NCBI GenBank assembly: GCA_018241685.1
Contig: JAFEDJ010000011.1
Location: 124,001-188,000 of the forward strand
Length of the DNA: 64,000 nucleotides
Origin: Pseudomonadota bacterium
GTDB taxonomy: Bacteria > Pseudomonadota > Gammaproteobacteria > Burkholderiales > Rhodocyclaceae
Direction of reading: 5' to 3'
Shown here one piece after another: positions 16,289-23,905 of the stretch. Position 1 is the stretch's first letter, and each line of letters begins with the position of its first letter. A model generated the notes under the pieces. The model made no database searches. It was not told where the DNA came from and saw nothing but the letters and a program-made list of their open reading frames with translations. The translations under genes and the position numbers were made by a program.

Positions 16289-17411
16289 TGAGAAGTTTCC
16301 TCAGAATGCGGGAAAGGATGGAGGGACGTTGGGGGGGAATGGGGGGCGCTACATCGTTGGCCGCTTGTTCAGGGGGCGAGATCGTCGCAACGGGCTCCGG
16401 CTGGAACAGTCCGGCAAAGCGAGCGGATGTGTAAACCGAGAAGACGTAGCGTTGCGGAATCCCGAGCCGTCTCGCGATCTCCACCGGACTGGCCCACTCG
16501 CGGGTCCATAGGGCGACGATCCGTAGTGCATGCGGTGCCGCCCAGGTCCGCGTGAAGTTGGGCCAAGCCCGCAGGCGCACGGGCCGATAGGGATCGACGC
16601 CGATCGGGAGGCGGCCGCGGGCAGCCCATGCCGCAATGTTCCACAGGAAGTCTTCGGCGGTATGGAGCGTGTCCGTGCTGCCGGAGCCGCTGAAGGTCAG
16701 GGCATTGACGACGCGTGCCGTAGCATCCGGCAGCTGGGCCATGGAGAAAGGTCGCAATTGCGTGTCGCGGAAGCTCGTGACGCAAACGGGCTGCGGCAAG
16801 GGGTGGACGCCGATCAGGCGGGGCAGGCCCGACACGACATGGGGACGGCCGGTCTTGATCGCTTCATCCAGCGCCCGGGCCAGATGTCCGACCAGGTATT
16901 GGGTGGGTTCGAAAAACAGCTTGGCGGGCAGGGGGGCGCGGGGCGAGGGCGGTATGTCGTCGAGTGAGCCGCATAGATCCGGCTCCTCGTCGCTGGCCCG
17001 TGGGCGGGGCTCGCTGCTCTCCGGGATCACCCTGTTGGCCAGGGCGACCGGCTGTGGAGGGCGTCCGAGCTGCGCAGCCTGGTTCAGTACACCGGGCAGT
17101 GCATCCAGATTGAGAGGCTTGCTGACGGTGAGATGGTTGGGAAAGCGGGTCTGCAGGCTCTCGGGGCGGAACGCATAGCCGACGACACCGATCCCGGGGC
17201 GGCTGGCCAACTGCCTCAGAGCTTCGTCGACGCCGGGGCGGTCATGATCCACGAGGACGACGTCGGCTTCGTCGAGGGACTGTGCGAGGCGGATGCTCTG
17301 CTTCCAGTGCCGTTCGATGGAGAGTCCGATCAAGCGGTTATCCATGCTTCCGATGTGCAACAGGAAGACTGCGGTCGGGGCCGGGACAAGGACGGGCGAA
17401 GGGCGGCTCAT
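16278..17411 (-). CDS. receiver-like protein with C-terminal helix-turn-helix-like segment, function unknown
   Basis: The predicted 377-residue protein begins with a response-regulator-like alternation: VFLLHIGSMDNRLIGLSI, then DEADVVLVDHDRPGVDEALRQLA and GIGVVGYAFRPESL, with DHD where a phospho-acceptor strand would end, and TVSKPLNL as a possible KP motif. A proline-rich linker follows. The C-terminal part includes FLWNIAAWAARGRLPIG and WASPVEIARRLGIPQRYVFSVYTSARF, which reads like a winged-helix recognition unit. The start MSRPSPVLV is chosen to keep the first strand; the frame is open to 17540 but would then overlap the upstream gene. No ribosome site is evident. It may be the effector of the locus. 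Confidence 0.6.
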   Translation of the reverse strand: MSRPSPVLVPAPTAVFLLHIGSMDNRLIGLSIERHWKQSIRLAQSLDEADVVLVDHDRPGVDEALRQLASRPGIGVVGYAFRPESLQTRFPNHLTVSKPLNLDALPGVLNQAAQLGRPPQPVALANRVIPESSEPRPRASDEEPDLCGSLDDIPPSPRAPLPAKLFFEPTQYLVGHLARALDEAIKTGRPHVVSGLPRLIGVHPLPQPVCVTSFRDTQLRPFSMAQLPDATARVVNALTFSGSGSTDTLHTAEDFLWNIAAWAARGRLPIGVDPYRPVRLRAWPNFTRTWAAPHALRIVALWTREWASPVEIARRLGIPQRYVFSVYTSARFAGLFQPEPVATISPPEQAANDVAPPIPPQRPSILSRILRKLLNAV

Positions 17412-17445
17412 GGCATTGGGTGGGGCAGGGATCCACAGAAAGGAC

Positions 17446-17937
17446 TCAGGGGGTACGGGACATGCCGGCAGGGGAGGTGTGGGTTGGCGCAGGCCGGAGG
17501 AAGATCCGCTCTCCTTCCACCGGTCTGGCCAGTACAACACCGCGCAGGGCGAGCTCGGGATCGTGGCGATCGACGCCGCGGTGCAGGCGGGCGTGCAGGT
17601 AGATGTCCAGATTGTGCTGCTCCAGCGCCGCGTGATGCTGGCGGAGCATGCGAGTCCGCAGATCGAGTCCGCATGCTCCGAGGGCGATCCACAGGTCTAC
17701 GACCGCTGCTGCGGTCTGGGCGGGATTGCCGAGCGCGTGCCAGACCGAGATCCGTTGCATGTGGGCATGGAGGTTTCCCGGGTGACGTCCGATCTCGCCG
17801 GCCAGCAGCGTGGCCGTTGCCGGCGACCGCCAGACCGCCGCGATGTCCAGTGTTCGGACCGGGAGGCCGAAATCCGCCGGTGGTGCAGGTTCCTGCAGCC
17901 GCTCAGGGGCGTCGGGGACCGTGATGAAGATGTTCAC
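17446..17937 (-). CDS. hypothetical protein, unrecognised component of the GTPase locus
   Basis: A 163-residue protein starting at GTG 17937, which overlaps the upstream PhnD-like gene as GTGA. It begins VNIFITVPDAPERLQ and is alanine/leucine-rich and helical (TATLLAGEIGRHPGNLHAHMQRISVWHALGNPAQTA in pieces), with many histidines. The C-terminal strand pattern ALRGVVLARPVEGERIFLRP resembles the end of a small alpha/beta domain. No family was recognised. Its place in the coupled gene run is the main evidence that it is real. In this frame the sequence upstream of 17937 is only the shadow of the PhnD-like gene. Confidence 0.55.
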   Translation of the reverse strand: MNIFITVPDAPERLQEPAPPADFGLPVRTLDIAAVWRSPATATLLAGEIGRHPGNLHAHMQRISVWHALGNPAQTAAAVVDLWIALGACGLDLRTRMLRQHHAALEQHNLDIYLHARLHRGVDRHDPELALRGVVLARPVEGERIFLRPAPTHTSPAGMSRTP

Positions 17938-18680
17938 TGGGTCAGAGTGGAAATGATGTCGATCATGAACTCGACGTCTTCCTGCTGGATGGGTTGCCAG
18001 CGGGTGGCGCCGAGTGCCGACAGCAGATCCTGCCCCTTTTCCGTTTCGTGCATGGACAGCAGGATGCGTACGAAATCGTCGGCCCGGGAATGCAGATCGC
18101 GGCCGATCAGGAAGACATGATGGATGACCTGGATGTCGCTGGTAACCAGGACCTTGAGTTCTCGTCTGACAATGGAGGACAGGCCCCGATAGGCGCCCAC
18201 CGGCATGAAGCCCACATCGACCTGGCCGCGCAGGACGTCCTTGGCGACCTGGATGTAGGTGCTGCGTTGTTGCTCGAGGGTGTTGTCCGCATTCAGATTG
18301 GCGGGTTCGAGCAGGATGCGGCCGATCGTATTGACGCACGGATCGTTGGCGCAGGCGATGCGGGTTCCGGGTTGAAGGTCACCGATGGCTTGAGCAGGGT
18401 GACTGAGCGCCGTGACGACAACCATTTCGTCGGGCGCGCCATCCGGCTGCGCGATGGCGCGAAAGCCCTTCTCCCTTACCAGCAGGGAGGCGTCGAAGGG
18501 GTTGGCATGAATCAGGTCCACCTGTCCCGCTTCGATCGCAGCCCGTTGCGCGTCGAAACCGTCATGGAGTTCCAGGTGGATGGGAATCGACAGAGAACGC
18601 TGCAACCAGGTGTTGAAAATATACCAGTCGGAAATGCGCTCGGCTGGGAAGCTGGGGCTGACGGTGAAGTTGAAGCTCAT
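17934..18680 (-). CDS. PhnD-like substrate-binding protein without signal peptide
   Basis: A 248-residue type-2 periplasmic-binding-fold protein of the phosphate/phosphite/phosphonate-binding (PhnD) group. Typical sequence includes FTVSPSFPAERISDWYIFNTWLQ, AAIEAGQVDLIHANPFDASLLVRE, the hinge region GTRIACANDPCVNTIGRILLE and VLRGQVDVGFMPVGAYRGLS. It starts directly with the first beta strand: there is no signal peptide or lipobox, and no ABC permease or ATPase gene is nearby. A cytoplasmic ligand-sensing role is therefore more likely than transport. Its ATG overlaps the PAS gene stop (ATGA), so the two are translationally coupled. Confidence 0.8.
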   Translation of the reverse strand: MSFNFTVSPSFPAERISDWYIFNTWLQRSLSIPIHLELHDGFDAQRAAIEAGQVDLIHANPFDASLLVREKGFRAIAQPDGAPDEMVVVTALSHPAQAIGDLQPGTRIACANDPCVNTIGRILLEPANLNADNTLEQQRSTYIQVAKDVLRGQVDVGFMPVGAYRGLSSIVRRELKVLVTSDIQVIHHVFLIGRDLHSRADDFVRILLSMHETEKGQDLLSALGATRWQPIQQEDVEFMIDIISTLTQ

Positions 18681-19156
18681 GACCGGATCCACTCCCTGTA
18701 AGTCGCTTCGGCCTGGGCTACTTTCTCACGGGAGGGTTCCCGCCGGACCGAGGTATAACCGACGATGCGTTCGTCCCGGACGTTGGGGACCACCGTGGCG
18801 AACACCCAGTAGTGGCCGCCATCCTTGCGAAGGTTCTTCACGTAACCGTGCCATTGGCGTCCGGCCTGCACCGTTTCCCACAGATCGCGGAAGGCCGCAG
18901 CAGGCATGTCTGGATGACGCAGCAGGCAGTGGGGCTGGCCGATCAGCTCGCTGCGCTCGTAGCCCGACATGTCCACGAAGGACTGGTTGCATTGGGTGAT
19001 GATGCCGCGGGTGTCGGTACGTGAAACGATCAGCCGGCCCTGCGGGTAAGGCGTTTCCACATGAGTCACGAAAACCCGGCGGCGGCTGCCGTCGGCATAG
19101 TCCAGGCGATGCTCGATGGCGCCGCCTGCGTTGGAGGGAGGAGGCATGTCGAGCAT
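18677..19156 (-). CDS. stand-alone PAS domain protein, Aer-like (probable FAD/redox sensor)
   Basis: A 159-residue protein that is almost entirely one PAS domain. The core closely follows the PAS of the E. coli aerotaxis receptor Aer: NQSFVDMSGYERSELIGQPH, LLRHPDMPAAAFRDLW (RHPDMP at 80-85, the FAD-binding segment of Aer), QWHGYVKNLRKDGGHYWVFA and IVGYTSVRREPS. It lacks the membrane anchor, HAMP and methyl-accepting domains that follow in Aer. The first 40 residues are not PAS. It lies 13 bp after the MglB-like gene and overlaps the PhnD-like gene by 4 bp. FAD binding is inferred from similarity. Confidence 0.85.
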   Translation of the reverse strand: MLDMPPPSNAGGAIEHRLDYADGSRRRVFVTHVETPYPQGRLIVSRTDTRGIITQCNQSFVDMSGYERSELIGQPHCLLRHPDMPAAAFRDLWETVQAGRQWHGYVKNLRKDGGHYWVFATVVPNVRDERIVGYTSVRREPSREKVAQAEATYREWIRS

Positions 19157-19169
19157 CGTGGACTCCTTG

Positions 19170-19541
19170 TCAGCCGAGAATGCCGCCGATCGCGTCAGCC
19201 GCGCGGCGTACGTCGAGAAAGACCAAGCCCAGCTTGGCCGTGGGCTTGGCCATGACGGTGAGTACTGCATCGGTGCCTGCCTGGACCATCAATACATAAC
19301 CCTTGGCGCCCTTGATCAGAACCTGTTCGAGGTTGCCGCGGGCCAGTTCCCGGGCGGTACGGTCCCCCAGGGACAGCATGGCGGCGCTCATCGCGCCGAC
19401 CCGGTCTTCGTCCACGGTATTGGGCAGCAGGGCCGCCATCATCAGCCCGTCGGAGGAAATGATGGCTGAGGCCTCTATATCCGCTGAGCTTCCGTTCAGG
19501 TCATTGAGTACGGTTTGAAGCATGTCGGATCGCATTGGCAT
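19170..19541 (-). CDS. Roadblock/LC7 domain protein (MglB-like), first gene of the GTPase locus
   Basis: A 123-residue single-domain Roadblock protein: IEASAIISSDGLMMAALLP (strand-turn-strand), the helix DEDRVGAMSAAMLSLGDRTARELA, then LEQVLIKGAKGYVLMVQAG and DAVLTVMAKPTAKLGLVFLD, ending in a short helix. Roadblock dimers such as MglB act as GTPase-activating or scaffold partners of Ras-like GTPases. The start is ambiguous between ATGs at 19541, 19535 and 19523; 19541 is used. It heads seven minus-strand genes and is divergent from the TusA-like gene across an AT-richer 226-bp spacer that should hold the promoter. Confidence 0.87.
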   Translation of the reverse strand: MPMRSDMLQTVLNDLNGSSADIEASAIISSDGLMMAALLPNTVDEDRVGAMSAAMLSLGDRTARELARGNLEQVLIKGAKGYVLMVQAGTDAVLTVMAKPTAKLGLVFLDVRRAADAIGGILG

Positions 19542-19767
19542 CACTTTCAAGGTCGATTTTCTGTAGAGATCTGCTTGAGCCGGTGAGGCGGAAAGCAGGC
19601 CCGGGAATCCCATTCGTTTAGGCGTTTTGATTTGTTTCTGAATGTCATTATTCCATATGTTTTGAGGGTGTATAAGAGTGTCGTCGGGGGATTGTCGATG
19701 TCCGGCTCGATAATGGGGCCTCGCGTTAGAATCGCGGTTTGATTGCCTCAGCGCGAGATGGAGCTAG

Positions 19768-20001
19768 ATGATGGATTTCGACAAGGAAGTGGACGCCCGG
19801 GGGCTCAATTGCCCATTGCCGATCCTGCGGGCCAAGAAGGGCTTGGCCGAACTGCAGGCTGGGCAGGTGATGCGCGTACTGGCGACGGATCCGGGGTCGG
19901 TGAAGGACTTCGCGGCCTTTGCCCGTCAGACGGGCAATGATCTGATCGGTCAGCAGGAGCTGCCGGATGGCGCTTTCGAGTTCTTCCTGAGGCGGAAGTA
20001 A
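19768..20001 (+). CDS. TusA-family sulfurtransferase-like protein
   Basis: A 77-residue cytoplasmic protein of the TusA/SirA fold. It has the hallmark ARGLNCPLPILRAKKGLAEL, with the CPxP cysteine at residue 15, then AGQVMRVLATDPGSVKDFAAFARQTGN and a final strand AFEFFLRRK. TusA proteins hand sulfur from cysteine desulfurases or rhodaneses to targets such as the tRNA thiolation or Sox/Hdr systems. Several paralogues usually exist per genome, so tusA itself is not certain. Translation could start at either of two consecutive ATGs (19768, 19771). A strong terminator follows. Confidence 0.88.
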   Translation: MMDFDKEVDARGLNCPLPILRAKKGLAELQAGQVMRVLATDPGSVKDFAAFARQTGNDLIGQQELPDGAFEFFLRRK

Positions 20002-20012
20002 CAGCGGATGGG

Positions 20013-20050
20013 CAAAAAAATGGCCACGCATTATCGTGGCCATTTTTTTG
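20013..20050. terminator. bidirectional terminator (TusA-like / valS)
   Basis: An inverted repeat CAAAAAAATGGCCACG...CGTGGCCATTTTTTTG with a 6-base loop and A/T runs on both sides, between two convergent genes. Confidence 0.9.
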
Positions 20051-20078
20051 AGCGTGGCGCCCCGGAGGCGCCACGGTG

Positions 20079-22925
20079 TCAGACGCCGGTCAGCTTGGCC
20101 AGCTGGGGCTTCAGCTTGTCGACGGTGGCGGTGAAGTTGGCCAGGCGCTCCTTCTCCTGGGCCACGACTGCAGCCGGGGCCCGCGCGACGAAGCTCTCGT
20201 TGGACAGCTTGGCGTTGGCCTTGGCGATCTCGCCTTCCAGGCGGGCGATTTCCTTGGACACACGCTCACGTTCGGCGGCGATGTCGATCTCCACCTTGAG
20301 CATCAGGCGCTGCTCACCCACCACGGCAACCGGGGCGAGTTCCTCGCTGCCGATCTCATCCACCACCTGCACTTCCGACAGCTTGGCGAGGCCGGCGATG
20401 TAGGGGGCGAACTTGCTCAGGCGTTCGGCGTTGCCGGTGGCCACCAGCGGCAGGCGCTGGGCGGGGGAGATGTTCATCTCGCCACGCAGGTTGCGGCAAG
20501 CGTAGATCAGGCCCTTGAGTTCGGCCACATCGGCTTCGCTCTTCTCGTCGAGCTTGCCCACGTCGGCCTCGGGGTAGCGGGCCAGGCACAGGCTGTCGCT
20601 GTCCTTGCGGCCGGCCAGCGGGGCGACGGTCTGCCACAGCTCTTCGGTGACGAAGGGGATCAGCGGATGGGCCAGGCGCAGCACAGTCTCCAGTACGCGG
20701 ATCAGCGTGCGGCGGGTGCCGCGCTGGGTGGCTTCGTCGCCGGTCTGGATCTGCACCTTGGCGAGTTCCAGGTACCAGTCGCAGTACTCGTCCCAGATGA
20801 ATTCGTAGACGGACTTGGAAACCTGGTCGAAGCGGTATTCGCCGAAATGGTTGGCGATCTCCTGCTCCAGGCGCTGCAGGCGGCTGACGATCCAGCGGTC
20901 CACGAAGGAGAACGCCAGCGGGGCACTGCCACCGCAGCTGGGGCCGTCCTGCTTATGCTCGAGGCCCAGGTCGTGGCCCTGGACGTTCATCAGCACGAAG
21001 CGGGTGGCGTTCCACAGCTTGTTGCAGAAGTTGCGATAGCCCTCGCACCGGCTCATGTCGAACTTGATGTCGCGGCCGGGGCTCGCCAGGCTGGCGAAGG
21101 TGAAGCGTAGTGCGTCGGTACCGAAAGCCGGGATGCCTTCCGGGAATTCCTTGCGGGTCTTCTTCTCGATGCTGGCGGCCTGCTTGGGGTTCATCAGGCC
21201 GGTAGTGCGCTTGGCGACCAGCGCATCGATGCCGATGCCGTCGATCAGGTCGATCGGGTCGAGCACGTTGCCCTTCGACTTGGACATTTTCTGGCCTTCG
21301 CCGTCGCGGATCAGGCCGTGCACGTACACGTGCTTGAACGGGATCTTGCCGGTGATGTGCTTGGTCATCATGACCATGCGTGCCACCCAGAAGAAGATGA
21401 TGTCGAAGCCGGTGACCAGCACCGTGGACGGCAGGTAGAGGTCCAGCGCGTCGTTGGACTTGGCGGGCCACTCGGACGTCCAGTCGAGGGTCGAGAACGG
21501 CCACAAGGCGGACGAGTACCAGGTGTCGAGCACGTCCGGATCGCGGGTCAGCGGGCCGGGGTAGCCGGCCTTGTCGGCGAGGGCACGGGCCTCTTCCTCG
21601 CTATGGGCAACGAAGCACTCGCCGTCGATGCCGTACCAGGCCGGAATCTGGTGGCCCCACCACAGCTGGCGGGAAATACACCAGTCCTGGATGTTGTTGA
21701 GCCACTGGTTGTAGGTATTGACCCAGTTGCCGGGGACGAATTCGATCTCGCCGGAGCTGACGACTTCCAGCGCCTTCTCGGTGATCGACTTGCCGTCTTT
21801 GCCCGGCTTGGACATGGCGACGAACCACTGGTCGGTGAGCATCGGCTCGATGACCACGCCGGTACGGTCGCCGCGCGGAACCTGCAGCTTGTGGGGCTTG
21901 GTGTCCACCAGCACGCCGGCGGTTTCCAGGTCGGCCACGATGGCCTTGCGGGCGTCGAAGCGGTCGAGGCCCTGGTACTTGGCCGGGGCGTGCTCGTTGA
22001 TCTTGGCGTCCAGCGTGAGGATGCTGATCTGGGCGAGCTTGTGGCGCTGGCCGACGGCGTAGTCGTTGAAGTCGTGGGCCGGGGTGACCTTGACCACGCC
22101 GGTGCCGAACTCGCGGTCCACGTAGTCGTCGGCGATGATCGGGATGTCGCGCTCGCACAGCGGCAGACGCACGGTCTTGCCGATCAGGTGGGCGTAGCGC
22201 TCGTCTTCCGGATGCACCATCACGGCCACGTCGCCGAGCATGGTTTCTGGGCGGGTGGTGGCGACGGTCAGCCCGCTCAGTTCGCCGATCTGGCCTTCGC
22301 TGAACGGGTAGTGGATGTGCCACATGAAGCCGTCTTCTTCTTCCTGGACGACCTCCAGGTCGGAGACGGCGGTGTGCAGCTTGGGATCCCAGTTGACCAG
22401 GCGCTTGCCACGGTAGATCAGACCTTCGTTGTAAAGGCGCACGAAGGTTTCGGTGACGACCTTGTTGAGGCCGGCATCCATCGTGAAGCGCTCACGGCTC
22501 CAATCCGGGCTGGTGCCCAGGCGGCGCATCTGCTTGGTGATGGTGCCGCCGGAGTATTCCTTCCACTCCCAAACCTTCTCGAGAAACTTCTCGCGACCGA
22601 GGTCGTGGCGGGACACGCCCTGGGCGTCGAGCTGGCGTTCGACGACGATCTGCGTGGCAATGCCGGCGTGATCGGTACCCGGTTGCCACAGGGTGTTCCA
22701 GCCCCGCATGCGGTGGTAGCGCGTCAGCGCGTCCATGATGGTCTGGTTGAAGCCGTGACCCATGTGCAGGGTGCCGGTGACGTTGGGCGGCGGCAGCAGG
22801 ATGCAGAAGGATTGTTCGGCAGGCTTGCTGCGATCGAGGCCGGCGGCGAAGTAGCCGCTGGCTTCCCAGTGTTCATACCAGCGGCGTTCAATTTCCGCCG
22901 GCTCGAAACTCTTGGCCAGTTCCAT
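20079..22925 (-). CDS. valS: valine--tRNA ligase
   Basis: ValRS (948 aa) charges tRNA-Val and edits mischarged threonine. The class I signature is [14 protein letters not shown] (HMGH at 54-57) and the second signature is KMSKSKGN near residue 545. The editing domain ([19 protein letters not shown]) and the anticodon-binding region ([10 protein letters not shown]) are present, and the C-terminal coiled coil typical of ValRS reads [22 protein letters not shown]. The start [20 protein letters not shown] is the family N-terminus; the open frame continues far upstream without similarity. Length is normal. Confidence 0.97.
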   Translation of the reverse strand: MELAKSFEPAEIERRWYEHWEASGYFAAGLDRSKPAEQSFCILLPPPNVTGTLHMGHGFNQTIMDALTRYHRMRGWNTLWQPGTDHAGIATQIVVERQLDAQGVSRHDLGREKFLEKVWEWKEYSGGTITKQMRRLGTSPDWSRERFTMDAGLNKVVTETFVRLYNEGLIYRGKRLVNWDPKLHTAVSDLEVVQEEEDGFMWHIHYPFSEGQIGELSGLTVATTRPETMLGDVAVMVHPEDERYAHLIGKTVRLPLCERDIPIIADDYVDREFGTGVVKVTPAHDFNDYAVGQRHKLAQISILTLDAKINEHAPAKYQGLDRFDARKAIVADLETAGVLVDTKPHKLQVPRGDRTGVVIEPMLTDQWFVAMSKPGKDGKSITEKALEVVSSGEIEFVPGNWVNTYNQWLNNIQDWCISRQLWWGHQIPAWYGIDGECFVAHSEEEARALADKAGYPGPLTRDPDVLDTWYSSALWPFSTLDWTSEWPAKSNDALDLYLPSTVLVTGFDIIFFWVARMVMMTKHITGKIPFKHVYVHGLIRDGEGQKMSKSKGNVLDPIDLIDGIGIDALVAKRTTGLMNPKQAASIEKKTRKEFPEGIPAFGTDALRFTFASLASPGRDIKFDMSRCEGYRNFCNKLWNATRFVLMNVQGHDLGLEHKQDGPSCGGSAPLAFSFVDRWIVSRLQRLEQEIANHFGEYRFDQVSKSVYEFIWDEYCDWYLELAKVQIQTGDEATQRGTRRTLIRVLETVLRLAHPLIPFVTEELWQTVAPLAGRKDSDSLCLARYPEADVGKLDEKSEADVAELKGLIYACRNLRGEMNISPAQRLPLVATGNAERLSKFAPYIAGLAKLSEVQVVDEIGSEELAPVAVVGEQRLMLKVEIDIAAERERVSKEIARLEGEIAKANAKLSNESFVARAPAAVVAQEKERLANFTATVDKLKPQLAKLTGV

Positions 22926-23005
22926 GGGGTCTGTCTTTAAGGCAAAACGCGGATTATAGCGGATGCGCCGGGCTCGACTGCCGGCGACCACCGATGGGAG
23001 ACGGA

Positions 23006-23455
23006 TCAGCCGAGTTGGGTGTCGTCGTCCAGCGTGTCGGCGATCTCGGCCGACAGGAGAGGGAGGAGCGTGGCGCGAAGATGGGCGGCGGCGGCTTCGC
23101 GCAGTCGTTCGGCGAGATCGTCCAGTTCGCGGGAGACCAGTTGAGGCAGCTCGTTGTTGACCCATTCCTCGATATGGCGGCTGATGGCCGTGTCGAGGGC
23201 GACGAGGCGTTCTGCGAGATGATCGGTGGCTTGCCCGACGGCCAGCCGTGATGCAGGCTCATCTTCGGGGGCGGGCGCCTCGTTGATCGGCTCCAGGATG
23301 ATCGGGCTCGAACTCTCGCCTATGTAAGGCTCGATGCGTTCATCGACAACGTCGGTAAGGACGGGTAGATCGTCGCCTTCGTCCGGCTCGTCGAGCGACG
23401 CAACGAGCTCCTCGTCATCGAGAGAGATTTCAAATTCCGGCTTGGTTTGTGTCAT
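23006..23455 (-). CDS. acidic hypothetical protein between holC and valS
   Basis: A 149-residue soluble protein with no family that I recognise. The first 75 residues are very acidic and low in complexity ([19 protein letters not shown]). The second half is predicted helical and amphipathic ([38 protein letters not shown]), suggesting a coiled-coil or oligomerisation segment. Its ATG overlaps the holC stop, so the two are translationally coupled. A protein of this kind commonly sits between holC and valS in related bacteria, which makes a link to DNA polymerase III or tRNA synthesis possible but unproven. Confidence 0.7.
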   Translation of the reverse strand: MTQTKPEFEISLDDEELVASLDEPDEGDDLPVLTDVVDERIEPYIGESSSPIILEPINEAPAPEDEPASRLAVGQATDHLAERLVALDTAISRHIEEWVNNELPQLVSRELDDLAERLREAAAAHLRATLLPLLSAEIADTLDDDTQLG

Positions 23456-23886
23456 TCGCCGCTCCGTTGGGCGAGATCGTGGGCACTGAGGGTGTATCCC
23501 CGCTCCTTGTAGCTGCGGTAACGGCGGCGGGCGGCCTGGCGTTCCGCCTCGCTGGGGCCGACGATCTCGAGCACCAGCTGGAAGCGGTCGAAGGTGGCAG
23601 GCAGTTCGTCCCCGAGATTGACCAGCACTTCATCGTGCGGCAGCACGTCCAGCGAGTTGCCGATGACGACCGGCGTTTCCGCAGCGAGCGGCGAGCCCGC
23701 CGCCACGTGGGGAACGAAGGCGAGGGGCTGGAAGCCCCACAGCATCTGGTCGAAGTGGCGGGCGACGCCGTTGTCTGGAGCGAAGACCGAGATCCTGTGC
23801 CCGCGGGCGTGGGCCTTGGTCGTCAGCACGCAGGCTACCCGCAGCCGGTCGGGGGCGTTGTGGTAGAAGCGGATCTCGTTCGTCAC
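23452..23886 (-). CDS. holC: DNA polymerase III subunit chi
   Basis: Chi connects the clamp loader to single-stranded-DNA-binding protein at the replication fork. The frame reads TNEIRFYHNAPDRLRVACVLTTKAHARGHRISVFAPD, read in parts, which is the usual chi N-terminus, followed by FDQMLWGFQPLAFVPHV (the W-rich segment) and SLDVLPHDEVLVNLGDELP. The start is taken as GTG 23886, the first codon compatible with family N-termini (144 aa); another GTG at 23922 would overlap pepA by 17 bp. The pepA-holC order is standard in Proteobacteria. Confidence 0.88.
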   Translation of the reverse strand: MTNEIRFYHNAPDRLRVACVLTTKAHARGHRISVFAPDNGVARHFDQMLWGFQPLAFVPHVAAGSPLAAETPVVIGNSLDVLPHDEVLVNLGDELPATFDRFQLVLEIVGPSEAERQAARRRYRSYKERGYTLSAHDLAQRSGE

Positions 23887-23905
23887 GCCGGGCTCGTGGG
23901 CCGGT

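Noticed and set aside
17938..18339. An upstream extension of the 163-aa gene to 18339
   Set aside because: That stretch is out of frame with, and wholly inside, the clear PhnD-like gene, and its Arg/His/Pro-rich translation looks non-coding. The GTGA overlap gives a natural start at 17937.
15097..19541. The GTPase locus as an anti-phage defence island
   Set aside because: No nuclease, toxin, transposase or other known defence domain is present; every recognisable part is sensory or regulatory, and the flanks are core genes.
21318..22940. A 540-codon plus-strand frame opposite valS
   Set aside because: Antisense shadow of ValRS. No ribosome site, no recognisable domain, and composition mirrors the sense codons.
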